From assembly GCA_049671305.1 (NCBI GenBank), contig JBATUR010000093.1:1-64000 (forward strand): a DNA stretch of 64,000 nucleotides. Reading direction: 5' to 3'. The stretch comes from CADCTM01 sp049671305 (GTDB lineage Bacteria; Cyanobacteriota; Cyanobacteriia; Cyanobacteriales; Coleofasciculaceae). This document shows, piece after piece, positions 51,650-61,084 of this stretch (position 1 is its first letter; every line of letters begins with the position of its first letter). The translations under genes and the position numbers were made by a program. The notes beneath the pieces were generated by a model, which was given only the letters and a program-made list of their open reading frames with translations, searched no databases and was not told the origin of the DNA.

Positions 51650-54600
51650 ATGAGTTCAGCCAACTCACTTACCGACATTGCCATTATTGGAATGTCCGCT
51701 TTATACCCCGGTGCCAAAGACTTACAAACCTATTGGCAAAATATTCTTAATAAAGTTGATGCTGTCCATGATGCACCGGATAGCTGGGCGATACCTTATT
51801 TTGACCCCAACTCGACGGAAAATGACCGCATCTACACCCGTAAAGGTGGTTTTTTGGGTGATTTAGCCAAATTTAATCCGATAGAATTTGGGATTATGCC
51901 GAATGCGGTGGATGGTGGGGAACCTGACCAATTTTTGGCGCTGAAACTGGCACGGGAAGCCCTTAAAGATGCGGGTTATGACCAAAAACCTTTCAACCGT
52001 CAAAAAGCAGGAATAATACTCGGACGTGGCACTTATGTCAATCGTGGCAATATTAATTTAATGCAGCATGGTTTGGCGGTAGACCAAACTATGGAATTAT
52101 TAGGACAACTGGCACCGCATTTGGATGACGAGACGAAACAGAGTATTCGTCAAGCTTTGATAGCTAGTTTGCCTCCTTTGACGCCGGAAATTGCGCCGGG
52201 TTTTGTGCCGAATGTGATCACAGGTCGCATTGCTAATCGTTTAGACTTGATGGGACCAAATTTTATTGTTGATGCGGCTTGTGCTTCTTCTTTGGTGGCG
52301 GTAGAGTTGGCAATGCGGGAGTTATTAAGCGATCGCTGTGATTTGGTGATAGCGGGTGGGGTTCATGCTTCGACGCCTCCACCGATATATATGGTTTTTT
52401 GCGGTTTAGCGGCGCTATCTCGTGACAAGATTCGCCCCTTTGATGCTACGTCTTCGGGTACGTTGTTGGGGGAAGGCGTGGGTATGGTTGTCCTGAAAAA
52501 ACTAAGGGATGCGGAACGGGATGGCGATCGCATTTATGCTGTAATTAAGGGCGTTGGTAGTTCTAGTGATGGTAAGGCGCTGGGTTTGCTGGCACCGAGG
52601 AAAGAAGGCGAAGTGTTGGCACTGCAACGGGCTTATGGTGATACGATTGCGCCAGAGACGATTGGTTTAGTAGAGGCGCATGGCACGGGGATACCATTAG
52701 GCGATCGCACTGAGGTACAATCATTAACCGCCGTATTTGGTCAGCGGCAGGGGCAAATGCCTCACTGTGCCTTGGGTTCAGTTAAATCTTTAATCGGTCA
52801 CTGCATTCCAGCGGCGGGTTCAGCTAGTTTGATTAAAACGGCATTAGCATTATACCATAAAATTTTGCCGCCGACGTTGTGCGAAAAGGTCAACCCAGAC
52901 TTAGAAATTGAAAAGACGCCGTTTTATATTAATACTGAAACTCGTCCTTGGATTAATGGCAACTCAAAAGCGCCGCGTCGTGCAGGTGTAAATGCTTTTG
53001 GGTTTGGTGGTGTCAATGCTCATGCTGTCTTGGAAGAGTATACAGGTTCGGAAAATAATTATCAATTATTGCATCAACAATGGACTACAGAACTTTTAAT
53101 TTTTTCTGGGGAAGAAAGACAAGAAGTTATTGAATTAATCAATAAAGTACAACGACAATTAGCAGATGATACTGTTACTTTAGCTAACTTGGCATATACG
53201 CTTTCTCTTCAACCAATTGGCAAACATCGCTTGGCAATTGTTGCTAAGGATCTCAATGATTTAGAGAAAAAATTAAAGACAGCAATTGATAAATTAAAAG
53301 AGCCTAAAGACCATTGGCAAACTCGCACTGGTATTTACTATACTTCGACGAACCAAACACCACAACCTCTGGCTTTTCTATTTCCTGGGGAAGGTTCGCA
53401 ATATCCTAATATGTTGGCTGACTTGTGTTTGTATTTCCCACAAGTGAGGCAGTGGTTCGACTTTTTAAATGAAACCTTTTCTGAACGAAAAAATTCACCC
53501 AGTAGCTTTATTTTCCCGCCTCCCACAAGTTTAACTGAGGCAGAAAGTCAGCAAGCAAATAAGCAGTTGTTTGAGATGGACTTGGCATCAGAAATCGTTT
53601 TTACCTCAAGCATGGCATTATACGAATTGCTGAGTGATTTTGGTATTAAAAGCGATTTTATGCTTGGTCACAGTACAGGGGAAAATGTGGCACTGATGGC
53701 ATCAAGAACAATTAAGAAGCTATCTCGTGCTGAATTAATGTCAAAGGTTCGCTTATTTAATGGAATTTATCATAAGTTAAACGAGGCTGATTCTATTCCT
53801 AAAGGTACACTTTTAAGTGTAGGAGCAGTTGAGGCGAATTTTTTACAAAAATTAATTGAAATCCCAGGACGCCTGTATTTAGCGATGGATAATTGTCCAA
53901 ATCAAGCTGTATTATTTGGTAGTGAAACTGATATTAATAAAGCTGAAGTTGAGTTGACAAATGCAGGAGCAATTGTTTCACGTTTACCTTTTGACCGTGC
54001 TTATCATACACCTTTATTTGATGATGTGGCAACAGCTTTTCGCGAGTTCTATGATGCCGTAGAGGTGGGTGTGGGTGAGAGTTGTTTGTATAGTTGTGCC
54101 ACGGCAAGTGTGTTTCCAACTGAACCAGAAGCTATTAGAAGTTTAGCAGCTAAACAATGGTCGAGTCGTGTCCGTTTTCGGGAGACAATAGAAGCATTAT
54201 ACAAGGAAGGTGTAAGGACTTTTATTGAGGTTGGTCCCAAGGGGAATTTAACGGCATTTGTACAGGATATTTTAAAGGGTAAAGAACATTTAGCGATCGC
54301 AAGTAATAGTCAACGCTTATCAGGTTTGGAACAAATTCAACATCTTTTAGCGCGACTTTTGATAAAGGGAATTAAGCTTGATTTTGCACCACTTTATCGC
54401 TTAAGAAACTTGACAGCGATCAATTTAGATGCTGAAGTTACACAAAAAATTGTTGCTAATAGTTCAGTTTTGAATGTAGAAATGCCAGCGATGCGTCTAC
54501 AACCAGAGTTTCTCCTACAAATACAGGATAAAATTAAGCTGACTGAGGCAAAATTGTCTGTTGATAATGCGCCTGTTTCAGTTGTTAATAATTCCCCTCA

Positions 54601-56461
54601 AAACTTCGATCCTAATCAGGGTTATCAAGAGGAGAATAACAAGTATGAAATACCCGATATACCAAACACCCATTCAACAATTGTTTCAGGTCATTTTGAT
54701 TTGATGCAAGAATTTTTGGCAAATCAATCACGAGTGACTGCTGCATTTTATTCTAGGGGAAATACCACTGCAACAGAATCACGAATTGCAGACAATTACC
54801 CATTTTTAGGAAAAATTATAGAAAGTGACTCTGAGCATTTATTAGCAGAACGACTTTTTGATTTAAATCAAGATGTCTTCCTCCAGGATCATACTTTAGG
54901 CGGCAAGGTTTCTCAACGCCATCTAGAACTTTACCCACTACCAGTTATTCCCTTTACATTTAGTATGGAAATAATTGCTGAAGCGGCGGCATATTTGGTA
55001 GGTGGAGATAAAGTTGTTGTGGGACTTGATCATCTCCGAGGTTATCGCTGGTTAGCCCTTGATCAAGGTCAGTTGCTATTACAAATATCAGCAAAAGTTC
55101 TGCCCCAACAGGATGCCGCAACTTACAACGTTTATGTACAGTTATTTCAATCTGCTGCCACAGAATTAGGGCAAATTTTGGTTTTTGAAGGCTATGTTAG
55201 ACTAGCAAATCAACTTCCCTCTGCACCTCTTCCCCAAGCTTTCATTTTAGAATCTCCAGCACTTTCTCAATCTTCTGACCAGGATTTATACAGCAAAGGA
55301 ATGTTCCACGGCAGGCGTCTGCAAGGAGTAAAACATATATATCAATGGTCAAAACAGGGTATGGAAGCCGAATTAGAGGTATTGCCTCTAGATGAATTTT
55401 TTACTAACATTAAAAGCCCAATTTTTAAAACAGATGCAGGACTTTTGGATGCGGCAGGTCAATTAGTTGGCTATTGGTTAACTGAACAATTTGGACCTGA
55501 TGTTAATTGCTTTCCTTTCCAAATAAAGGCTTTCCGACAATATGTTGAACCTTTACCAGCAGGAAGTAAGATATTATGTAGAGCCTTTATTGAATTTACT
55601 AGCAGCAGTCAAATCAAAGCCCAATTTGAGTTATTGGATGAAAATAACAAAGTAATTGCTAGTTTGGCAGAGTGGACTGATCGGTATTATACCGTTCCTC
55701 ATAATTTCTATCAGTGTCGTTTGCAGCCCCAAACCTCATATTTGTCAACAGCTTGGATGCAGTCGGATCTTGGTTTGGTATGTCGAAGAATTGAACCATT
55801 TCCTGAACATTTTCTCGATGATTCTTGGGGTATTTGGAAGCGTGTGCTTGCTCATTTAATGCTTAATCAAGCTGAACGAAATTTTTGGTACAAGTTACCC
55901 GAAAAAGGTGGGCGGCGTACTGATTGGTTGCTGGGCAGAATTGCGGCGAAAGAGGCATTAAGTCAGTGGGCAAAACAAACATTTAATTTGGAATTGGCAT
56001 CGGCTGACATTGAAATATTACCAAATGATTTGGGTAAACCATTAGTAAGTTGTCCTGAATTAGAGGTAATAGGATGGCTGCCAAATATTTCAATTAGTCA
56101 TAGTAGAGGTTATATTATTGCCGGAGTTGCTCCTGCTAATATGCAATTAGGGCTGGATTTAGAATATCTAGATGTGCCGCGTCCTGATGATTGGCTTTTA
56201 GGAGCATTTACCGAGCAAGAATTAGCCTTAGCACCTCAAATTAATCGAGAAATAACTATTGGGTTTTGGTGTGCCAAAGAGGCGGCAGCTAAGGCTTTTG
56301 GTACTGGTTTGAAAGGGGTTCCGCAGCAATGGCAAATTACTCAATATGCACAAAAAGATAACTTAGTTACTGTTGTTCATGAAGGTAAATCTGTTACAGT
56401 TAAACTTTGGTACGGGGAAAATGAAATCATAGCAATTTGTCTGTATTCAGAAAAACATTAG
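51650..56461 (+). CDS. PUFA/HglC-like synthase subunit: KS-AT-DH-phosphopantetheinyl transferase
   Basis: This 1603-residue enzyme has four domains. The KS (about 5-450) has Cys in VDAACASSL (about 211) and His in EAHGTGI and SLIGHCIPAAG, so it looks active, unlike a chain-length factor. The AT (about 570-890) has FPGEGSQYPNM, GHSTGENVAL and RAYHTPLF. The hot-dog dehydratase region (about 1035-1350) has FLQDHTLGGKV (His about 1080) and DAGLLDAAGQLVG. The C-terminal Sfp-type PPTase (about 1410-1603) has WLLGRIAAKEAL, GLDLEYL (metal-binding Asp/Glu) and WCAKEAAAKAF. The PPTase can load the ACPs of this system. It starts 72 bases after the KR gene and is followed closely by a free ACP. Confidence 0.92.
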   Translation: MSSANSLTDIAIIGMSALYPGAKDLQTYWQNILNKVDAVHDAPDSWAIPYFDPNSTENDRIYTRKGGFLGDLAKFNPIEFGIMPNAVDGGEPDQFLALKLAREALKDAGYDQKPFNRQKAGIILGRGTYVNRGNINLMQHGLAVDQTMELLGQLAPHLDDETKQSIRQALIASLPPLTPEIAPGFVPNVITGRIANRLDLMGPNFIVDAACASSLVAVELAMRELLSDRCDLVIAGGVHASTPPPIYMVFCGLAALSRDKIRPFDATSSGTLLGEGVGMVVLKKLRDAERDGDRIYAVIKGVGSSSDGKALGLLAPRKEGEVLALQRAYGDTIAPETIGLVEAHGTGIPLGDRTEVQSLTAVFGQRQGQMPHCALGSVKSLIGHCIPAAGSASLIKTALALYHKILPPTLCEKVNPDLEIEKTPFYINTETRPWINGNSKAPRRAGVNAFGFGGVNAHAVLEEYTGSENNYQLLHQQWTTELLIFSGEERQEVIELINKVQRQLADDTVTLANLAYTLSLQPIGKHRLAIVAKDLNDLEKKLKTAIDKLKEPKDHWQTRTGIYYTSTNQTPQPLAFLFPGEGSQYPNMLADLCLYFPQVRQWFDFLNETFSERKNSPSSFIFPPPTSLTEAESQQANKQLFEMDLASEIVFTSSMALYELLSDFGIKSDFMLGHSTGENVALMASRTIKKLSRAELMSKVRLFNGIYHKLNEADSIPKGTLLSVGAVEANFLQKLIEIPGRLYLAMDNCPNQAVLFGSETDINKAEVELTNAGAIVSRLPFDRAYHTPLFDDVATAFREFYDAVEVGVGESCLYSCATASVFPTEPEAIRSLAAKQWSSRVRFRETIEALYKEGVRTFIEVGPKGNLTAFVQDILKGKEHLAIASNSQRLSGLEQIQHLLARLLIKGIKLDFAPLYRLRNLTAINLDAEVTQKIVANSSVLNVEMPAMRLQPEFLLQIQDKIKLTEAKLSVDNAPVSVVNNSPQNFDPNQGYQEENNKYEIPDIPNTHSTIVSGHFDLMQEFLANQSRVTAAFYSRGNTTATESRIADNYPFLGKIIESDSEHLLAERLFDLNQDVFLQDHTLGGKVSQRHLELYPLPVIPFTFSMEIIAEAAAYLVGGDKVVVGLDHLRGYRWLALDQGQLLLQISAKVLPQQDAATYNVYVQLFQSAATELGQILVFEGYVRLANQLPSAPLPQAFILESPALSQSSDQDLYSKGMFHGRRLQGVKHIYQWSKQGMEAELEVLPLDEFFTNIKSPIFKTDAGLLDAAGQLVGYWLTEQFGPDVNCFPFQIKAFRQYVEPLPAGSKILCRAFIEFTSSSQIKAQFELLDENNKVIASLAEWTDRYYTVPHNFYQCRLQPQTSYLSTAWMQSDLGLVCRRIEPFPEHFLDDSWGIWKRVLAHLMLNQAERNFWYKLPEKGGRRTDWLLGRIAAKEALSQWAKQTFNLELASADIEILPNDLGKPLVSCPELEVIGWLPNISISHSRGYIIAGVAPANMQLGLDLEYLDVPRPDDWLLGAFTEQELALAPQINREITIGFWCAKEAAAKAFGTGLKGVPQQWQITQYAQKDNLVTVVHEGKSVTVKLWYGENEIIAICLYSEKH

Positions 56462-56472
56462 GTTAATATTTT

Positions 56473-56745
56473 ATGCAAGTTCAGTCTGATATTATTGCAA
56501 TTTTGAAAGATATGACTCAGGAATGGGACATGGATTTGAGTGAAATTAATTCAGAGACGAAGTTAATGGAAGACCTTGGCTTTGTTTCGGTGGATATCAT
56601 TCATCTAGTAGTTTCTATTGAAGAACATTTCAAACAAAAGCTAGGATTTAATGCTTTGTTGATGCAAAATGGTCGTTATGTAGATGACCTTAGTATTGAA
56701 GAGATATCGAGTTTTGTTTCAAGTCAATTAACAGGTGCTAAATAA
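56473..56745 (+). CDS. Acyl carrier protein
   Basis: This acidic 90-residue four-helix carrier protein has the attachment site in EDLGFVSVDIIHLVVSIEE. The canonical D-S-L is V-S-V, but the Ser (about residue 39) and following hydrophobics are kept. It starts 11 bases after the synthase stop and shares one base with the next gene's ATG (TAATG). It probably carries the chain during or after release, or a head-group unit. Its modification would come from the PPTase domain of the upstream protein. Confidence 0.9.
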   Translation: MQVQSDIIAILKDMTQEWDMDLSEINSETKLMEDLGFVSVDIIHLVVSIEEHFKQKLGFNALLMQNGRYVDDLSIEEISSFVSSQLTGAK

Positions 56746-58343
56746 TGACTAAAACTTTGTTTATTGGTTTAGATGGCGCGACATTTACAGTGCTTGATGA
56801 AATGACACGTGATTTGCCAGGAGTTGGCATCACCATGCCGTTTCTAAAATCATTTTTGGAAACAGGTTGTCGGGCAAAATTACGCTCAACGCCTAATCCC
56901 TTAACGCCGCCAGCATGGGTGGCAATTATGACGGGGAGAATGCCAGGAAGTCATGGAGTTTATGACTTTATCCGGGCGGAAGAGAAGGACGGGGATGTTT
57001 ATTTCACCCTCTCTGATTCCAGGGATATTCTAACAGAAACTATTTGGTCGATGGCGAGTCGGCAAGACCGTACAGTTGTGGCATTAAACTTTCCTATTAC
57101 AGCGCCGCCACGTCCAATTGCTGGTTCTTTGGTTCCCGGTTTTGTGCCTTGGAAACATCTGCGCCGTAATACAACTCCTCCTGAATTATATGACCGTTTG
57201 AAGGCAATTCCTGACTTTAATCCGAAGGAATTAGCTTGGGATTTTGACCGGGAAAAGCAAAGTTTAGAAATCATGACTGAGGAGGATATGGAAAATTGGG
57301 TACGCTATCATATTCCCCGTGATGAACAATGGTTTAGAATTGCCGAAACGCTTTTGCGTGAAGATAGTCCTGATTTAATGGCAGTCTTATTTGATGGAGT
57401 TGATAAGCTGCAACATCAAGTTTGGAAATTTGTTGATCCAGCTTTAGTGCCAACTAATCCAAATCCTTGGGAACAGCGAGTCCGTGAACTTTGCCTTGAA
57501 TATTTCCGCAAGTTAGATACTTATATTGAAAAATTAATAGAACTTGCTGGACCAAATGCTCAAGTTTTTATGGCTTCAGATCATGGTTTTACGGCAACGA
57601 CTGAAGTTGTGAGAATTAATGCTTTCTTGCATGAAAAAGGTTATTTGGCATGGAAGGAAACAGATGATAGTGAGATGACAAAGCGGCGAGAAGCTACGGC
57701 TTTTGCTAATCTTGATTGGGAGAAAACTTCAGCTTATTGTCGTACACCTTCTAGTAACGGAATTACAATTAGAGTTGCCAAAAATCCTGGTGATGCTGGT
57801 GTTAAACCGGAAGATTATCAAGTATTTAGAGAGAAATTAATTAAGGATTTGGAAACTTTCAAAGATCCAAATACTGGTGAGCGAATTATCCAGACAATTT
57901 ATAAACGTGAAGATGTTTATTCGGGCGCGGCAATGCTTGAAGCACCCGATTTAACTTTGGTACTTCGGGATTATGGCTTTGTTTCAATTCGCAATATCTT
58001 ACCACCTGTTGAACCTCGCGAAATGCCTGCCGGAACTCATCATCCTGATGGTGTTTTCCTAGCAGGTGGTTATGGTATTAAGTCTGGATATCAGGGAGAA
58101 TTGCAGCAAATTGTTGATGTAACAGCAACACTAATTCATAGTCTTGGTTTGCCTATTCCTAAAGATCAAGAAGGAAGTGTTGCTGAAAGCTTTTTTACGG
58201 AAGATTATTTACTCAACAAACCTGTTGTTTTGGGTGAACTTGTCTCAGTTGAAAAGACTAAAGAAGATGATACAGAAGACATTAGTGAGGAGGAAAAAGA
58301 ACAAATTCTTGCTCAGTTGCAAATGCTTGGTTATATGGAATAA
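56745..58343 (+). CDS. Type I phosphodiesterase/nucleotide-pyrophosphatase family protein
   Basis: This 532-residue alkaline-phosphatase-superfamily enzyme has LFIGLDGATFTVLDEM (metal-binding Asp), the nucleophile region NPLTPPAWVAIMTGRMPGSHG, LFDGVDKLQHQVWKF and VFMASDHGFTAT (metal-binding Asp-His). The tail (about 490-532) is acidic and coiled. No signal peptide is present, so cytosolic. Family members hydrolyse or transfer phosphate-linked groups. The one-base overlap with the ACP gene ties it to the synthase operon, so it may act on an ACP- or phosphate-linked product or install its head group. The substrate is unknown. Confidence 0.87.
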   Translation: MTKTLFIGLDGATFTVLDEMTRDLPGVGITMPFLKSFLETGCRAKLRSTPNPLTPPAWVAIMTGRMPGSHGVYDFIRAEEKDGDVYFTLSDSRDILTETIWSMASRQDRTVVALNFPITAPPRPIAGSLVPGFVPWKHLRRNTTPPELYDRLKAIPDFNPKELAWDFDREKQSLEIMTEEDMENWVRYHIPRDEQWFRIAETLLREDSPDLMAVLFDGVDKLQHQVWKFVDPALVPTNPNPWEQRVRELCLEYFRKLDTYIEKLIELAGPNAQVFMASDHGFTATTEVVRINAFLHEKGYLAWKETDDSEMTKRREATAFANLDWEKTSAYCRTPSSNGITIRVAKNPGDAGVKPEDYQVFREKLIKDLETFKDPNTGERIIQTIYKREDVYSGAAMLEAPDLTLVLRDYGFVSIRNILPPVEPREMPAGTHHPDGVFLAGGYGIKSGYQGELQQIVDVTATLIHSLGLPIPKDQEGSVAESFFTEDYLLNKPVVLGELVSVEKTKEDDTEDISEEEKEQILAQLQMLGYME

Positions 58344-58396
58344 GACTGATTATAGTTTGGTGCGATACAGATAGCTTGCTAAGGTTTTGCTGGAGT

Positions 58397-58436
58397 AAGG
58401 AGCTAGAAGGCTAAATATTCAATCTTCTAGCTTCTT
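58397..58436. terminator. Bidirectional terminator between the synthase operon and the sulfotransferase
   Basis: AAGGAGCTAGAAG and CTTCTAGCTTCTT form a 13-bp stem with one mismatch and a 14-base loop. It separates the convergent phosphodiesterase and sulfotransferase genes. Confidence 0.75.
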
Positions 58437-58464
58437 GTCACTAAAATCTTTTGCTGAAATGTCT

Positions 58465-59370
58465 TTATTGATAGCCAAATTCTTGTGCTAGCTTGATGAT
58501 GGGAGGGATAAAACCTTTATTATCTCCACGCCAGGGCAACGGACCTTCTAAATAACTTGAGGTTATAGGTTTATACCGAAATGCTGGTGATTTCAAAAAG
58601 TTAGGATCATTTCCTAAGTGTGCGGCATAAGGACCGAGGCAGGCATAAGGAGATTCTTGTGGCTGTAAGATGTTATTAAAAATAGACTCATCCCAACTTA
58701 AGTTTAACCAGTTACAAATTTTTTCAAAATACACTTTTGGCTCACTTAATATATTTTCTCCTAGCAAGCGCATTTGTTGGTGATCAGGAATTGTGCTAAG
58801 AAAATCTACAATATTACTTTGCATTTTGTACCAAGAATATTGCGGATCTAGTGTTGGTGGTTTGGTGGAATAATCAATAGAACCTGTCATAATTGCGATT
58901 GCACCATTAGCAATTTTTGCCATTGACTGTCCTTGGGTTCTCGGATGTCGAACAAGGTGCAAATAATGAGCATCAGGAAAGGTTTGATGCAGACGTTTCA
59001 GAATTTCTGGTTTAGTCACATATACTGGACTTTTATCAACAATTCGTAACGGTGCAACTTTGCGACATAGTTCTAAATAAACTTCTCCGGTGCTTTTATC
59101 AAGGCGAGTTAATATCCAACGATATGCCATATCAACTGATAGTATTGTTTGTTCTCCGGCATAAAGTTGTGCAATAGTTCGCAGTAAACCATGTAACTGA
59201 AATTGACGTATTCCTTTGAGGCGTTGTGTCAGTTGATCTAAAGTTTCATCAACAAATAAGTTTAGTTCCGGGACACCATAAGTTTCAGGATGCTGCCCTA
59301 ACATAGCGCAAATTACAGAAGTAAAAGAACGGGGTGCTCCTAAGATGAAAATTGGTTGAGGTTCGGACAT
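58465..59370 (-). CDS. PAPS-dependent sulfotransferase
   Basis: This 301-residue protein has both PAPS-binding elements: the 5'-phosphosulfate loop PIFILGAPRSFTSVICAML at the N-terminus and the 3'-phosphate region HLVRHPRTQGQSMAKIA (about 140). GVPELNLFVDETLD and LGENILSEPKVYFEKICNWL are typical of the Sulfotransfer_3 group. It transfers sulfate from PAPS to a hydroxyl or amine. Its position at the end of the lipid-synthase locus, with APS kinase at the other end, suggests the synthase product or its head group is sulfated. No signal peptide is present. Confidence 0.9.
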   Translation of the reverse strand: MSEPQPIFILGAPRSFTSVICAMLGQHPETYGVPELNLFVDETLDQLTQRLKGIRQFQLHGLLRTIAQLYAGEQTILSVDMAYRWILTRLDKSTGEVYLELCRKVAPLRIVDKSPVYVTKPEILKRLHQTFPDAHYLHLVRHPRTQGQSMAKIANGAIAIMTGSIDYSTKPPTLDPQYSWYKMQSNIVDFLSTIPDHQQMRLLGENILSEPKVYFEKICNWLNLSWDESIFNNILQPQESPYACLGPYAAHLGNDPNFLKSPAFRYKPITSSYLEGPLPWRGDNKGFIPPIIKLAQEFGYQ

Positions 59371-59557
59371 ATAGGCTAAAATTACTAATTAAGCGATCGC
59401 GTTTGCAAAAAGTTTCCTCCTTATTATATTGATATTACGACTACTTATTATTTTCGTATTTATTAACATTTTATTAATTACTTACTCTTTTAATCTTATC
59501 TATTCTGTTGTAAACTAGTTATATAAATTAAACTTCTATGTTTTGGAATTTTCTTCA

Positions 59558-61051
59558 ATGCATCTGCGAAAAAATATTATCTCAACTTTAGTTTTCTTAT
59601 TGGCTTTATCTATTATTATTTCTGGTGCATTCTATGCAAGAATAACAACAGCGCAGACTTCATTTGTTGGCAGTTTACCGCCCGGTTACGCGAGCTATTC
59701 TGGCAAGTTAGTGATGGGCAAATCATGCAGTTGTGCGAATACAGGTATATCGGGTGCTCCAGCATTACCACCTCTTTGTAACACAGCAGTTTGTTTTGGA
59801 AGTTCTTTCACTCGCTATGGCTTTGTATTTACAAACGTAGAGGGAATAAACTCAAAAGCTTGCGATCAAATAAGGCTTTCTACGAGCATACCGCCATGTT
59901 TTCAGTTAGATGCAGATGACGCCATCGTAATTTCAGGTAGTATGGCATCTGTGCAAGATTTATCTTATTATGGGTTCACACTTTACCAAAGTTTGGTATA
60001 TAACAAAAATTTTCCAGATAACTTTGCATCGATTAAAAGTAGTGTCGGTCTAAACCTTAATAGCGCTAATTTAAAGATTGGTAATAATGGCAAATATATT
60101 TTAATTTTTACGGCAAGCACTCGCACTTTAAATGTACTTAAACGGGGACTACAGAGTATTGGTGTTCCCAGGGCAATTATCAATCACTACCCTATCCCTA
60201 AAACGGTGGCTAATTTAGGAAAAATAGATTATCCAGATCAACTAACTATACAACTGCGTTTGACATCTCAAAGTCCTGAAGAAAGGCAGCAAGTTAATAC
60301 TTTTGCACAAGAGGTTGCACCTAACACTAATGTTATTTTTATTAAGGGTCCAAAAGTAGATGGTGATATAACCTTTGACGATATACCAACGTGGGAAGAT
60401 ACCTTAAGAAGTAACCCGATTGAGTATCAAATGGGATTGGATCGTCAACTGGCGCTATTAGAAAGATCGGTAACTAATACATACGCTAGACAAGGATATA
60501 GTCTCAAAGCTCGTCTAACAGAAAAAGTACTTCATGTAGATACAAAAGAATGTAGAGAGTCTGCTTCCATAGATTGTGTTTACGATTCACCTGATGCCCT
60601 TTATAGTAGCTTTCCTTGTGACTTTTCTCCGAGCGCTCTCAGGAATGGGAATTGTTTTATTCAGCTAGAACAAAATAGTGATGACGTTTTAATGTTATTA
60701 GGAGTAGACCACACTTTAGTAGGAGACAAAACTCTTGCTGCCTACGTTTCTGCTGAATCAAAAAAAAGTGCAGGAAGTAATGACGGAACTTTTTCTTTTA
60801 TGGGTTTGTATACTCAAGGTTCAGCAAAACAATACTGGCCCAGAAACAAAGGAGATGACTTGTATGCTGTGAAAATAACTCGCGACTGCGGTGATTCGCC
60901 TTACTGTGCCTCTGTACCATTTTTAGGAATTCCTGGCGCTAGAAGGGGATTTTTCATAGTAGGGCGAACTTATTTAGATAAAGTTACAGCTTCGGGTCCT
61001 AATCCAGCAAATTTGATTCCGGCAGTCTTACTTTGGTTTAGTAAAGGTTAG
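59558..61051 (+). CDS. Secreted cysteine-containing protein of unknown function
   Basis: From the ATG at 59558 this is 497 residues. A basic start and a transmembrane/signal segment (about 7-30) lead into a large extracytoplasmic part. Pairs of cysteines are spread along it (SCSCANTG, PPLCNTAVCF, PPCFQLD, SLPCDF-like, DCGDSPYCA), probably disulfides in an oxidising compartment. The middle is alpha/beta (NLNSANLKIGNNGKYILIF). I recognise no family. It starts an upstream-facing unit with the pentapeptide protein 33 bases later, near the lipid-synthase locus, but no functional link is visible. Confidence 0.6.
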   Translation: MHLRKNIISTLVFLLALSIIISGAFYARITTAQTSFVGSLPPGYASYSGKLVMGKSCSCANTGISGAPALPPLCNTAVCFGSSFTRYGFVFTNVEGINSKACDQIRLSTSIPPCFQLDADDAIVISGSMASVQDLSYYGFTLYQSLVYNKNFPDNFASIKSSVGLNLNSANLKIGNNGKYILIFTASTRTLNVLKRGLQSIGVPRAIINHYPIPKTVANLGKIDYPDQLTIQLRLTSQSPEERQQVNTFAQEVAPNTNVIFIKGPKVDGDITFDDIPTWEDTLRSNPIEYQMGLDRQLALLERSVTNTYARQGYSLKARLTEKVLHVDTKECRESASIDCVYDSPDALYSSFPCDFSPSALRNGNCFIQLEQNSDDVLMLLGVDHTLVGDKTLAAYVSAESKKSAGSNDGTFSFMGLYTQGSAKQYWPRNKGDDLYAVKITRDCGDSPYCASVPFLGIPGARRGFFIVGRTYLDKVTASGPNPANLIPAVLLWFSKG

Positions 61052-61084
61052 TAAACCAAATTAATAATCAGTGTTTTAATACTT

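Noticed and set aside
44250..58343. Calling the locus the heterocyst glycolipid (hgl) cluster
   Set aside because: No HglB-type thioester reductase, HglT, HetN or DevBCA-like gene is present in the window, and the sulfotransferase/APS kinase context does not fit; similarity of single domains is not enough.
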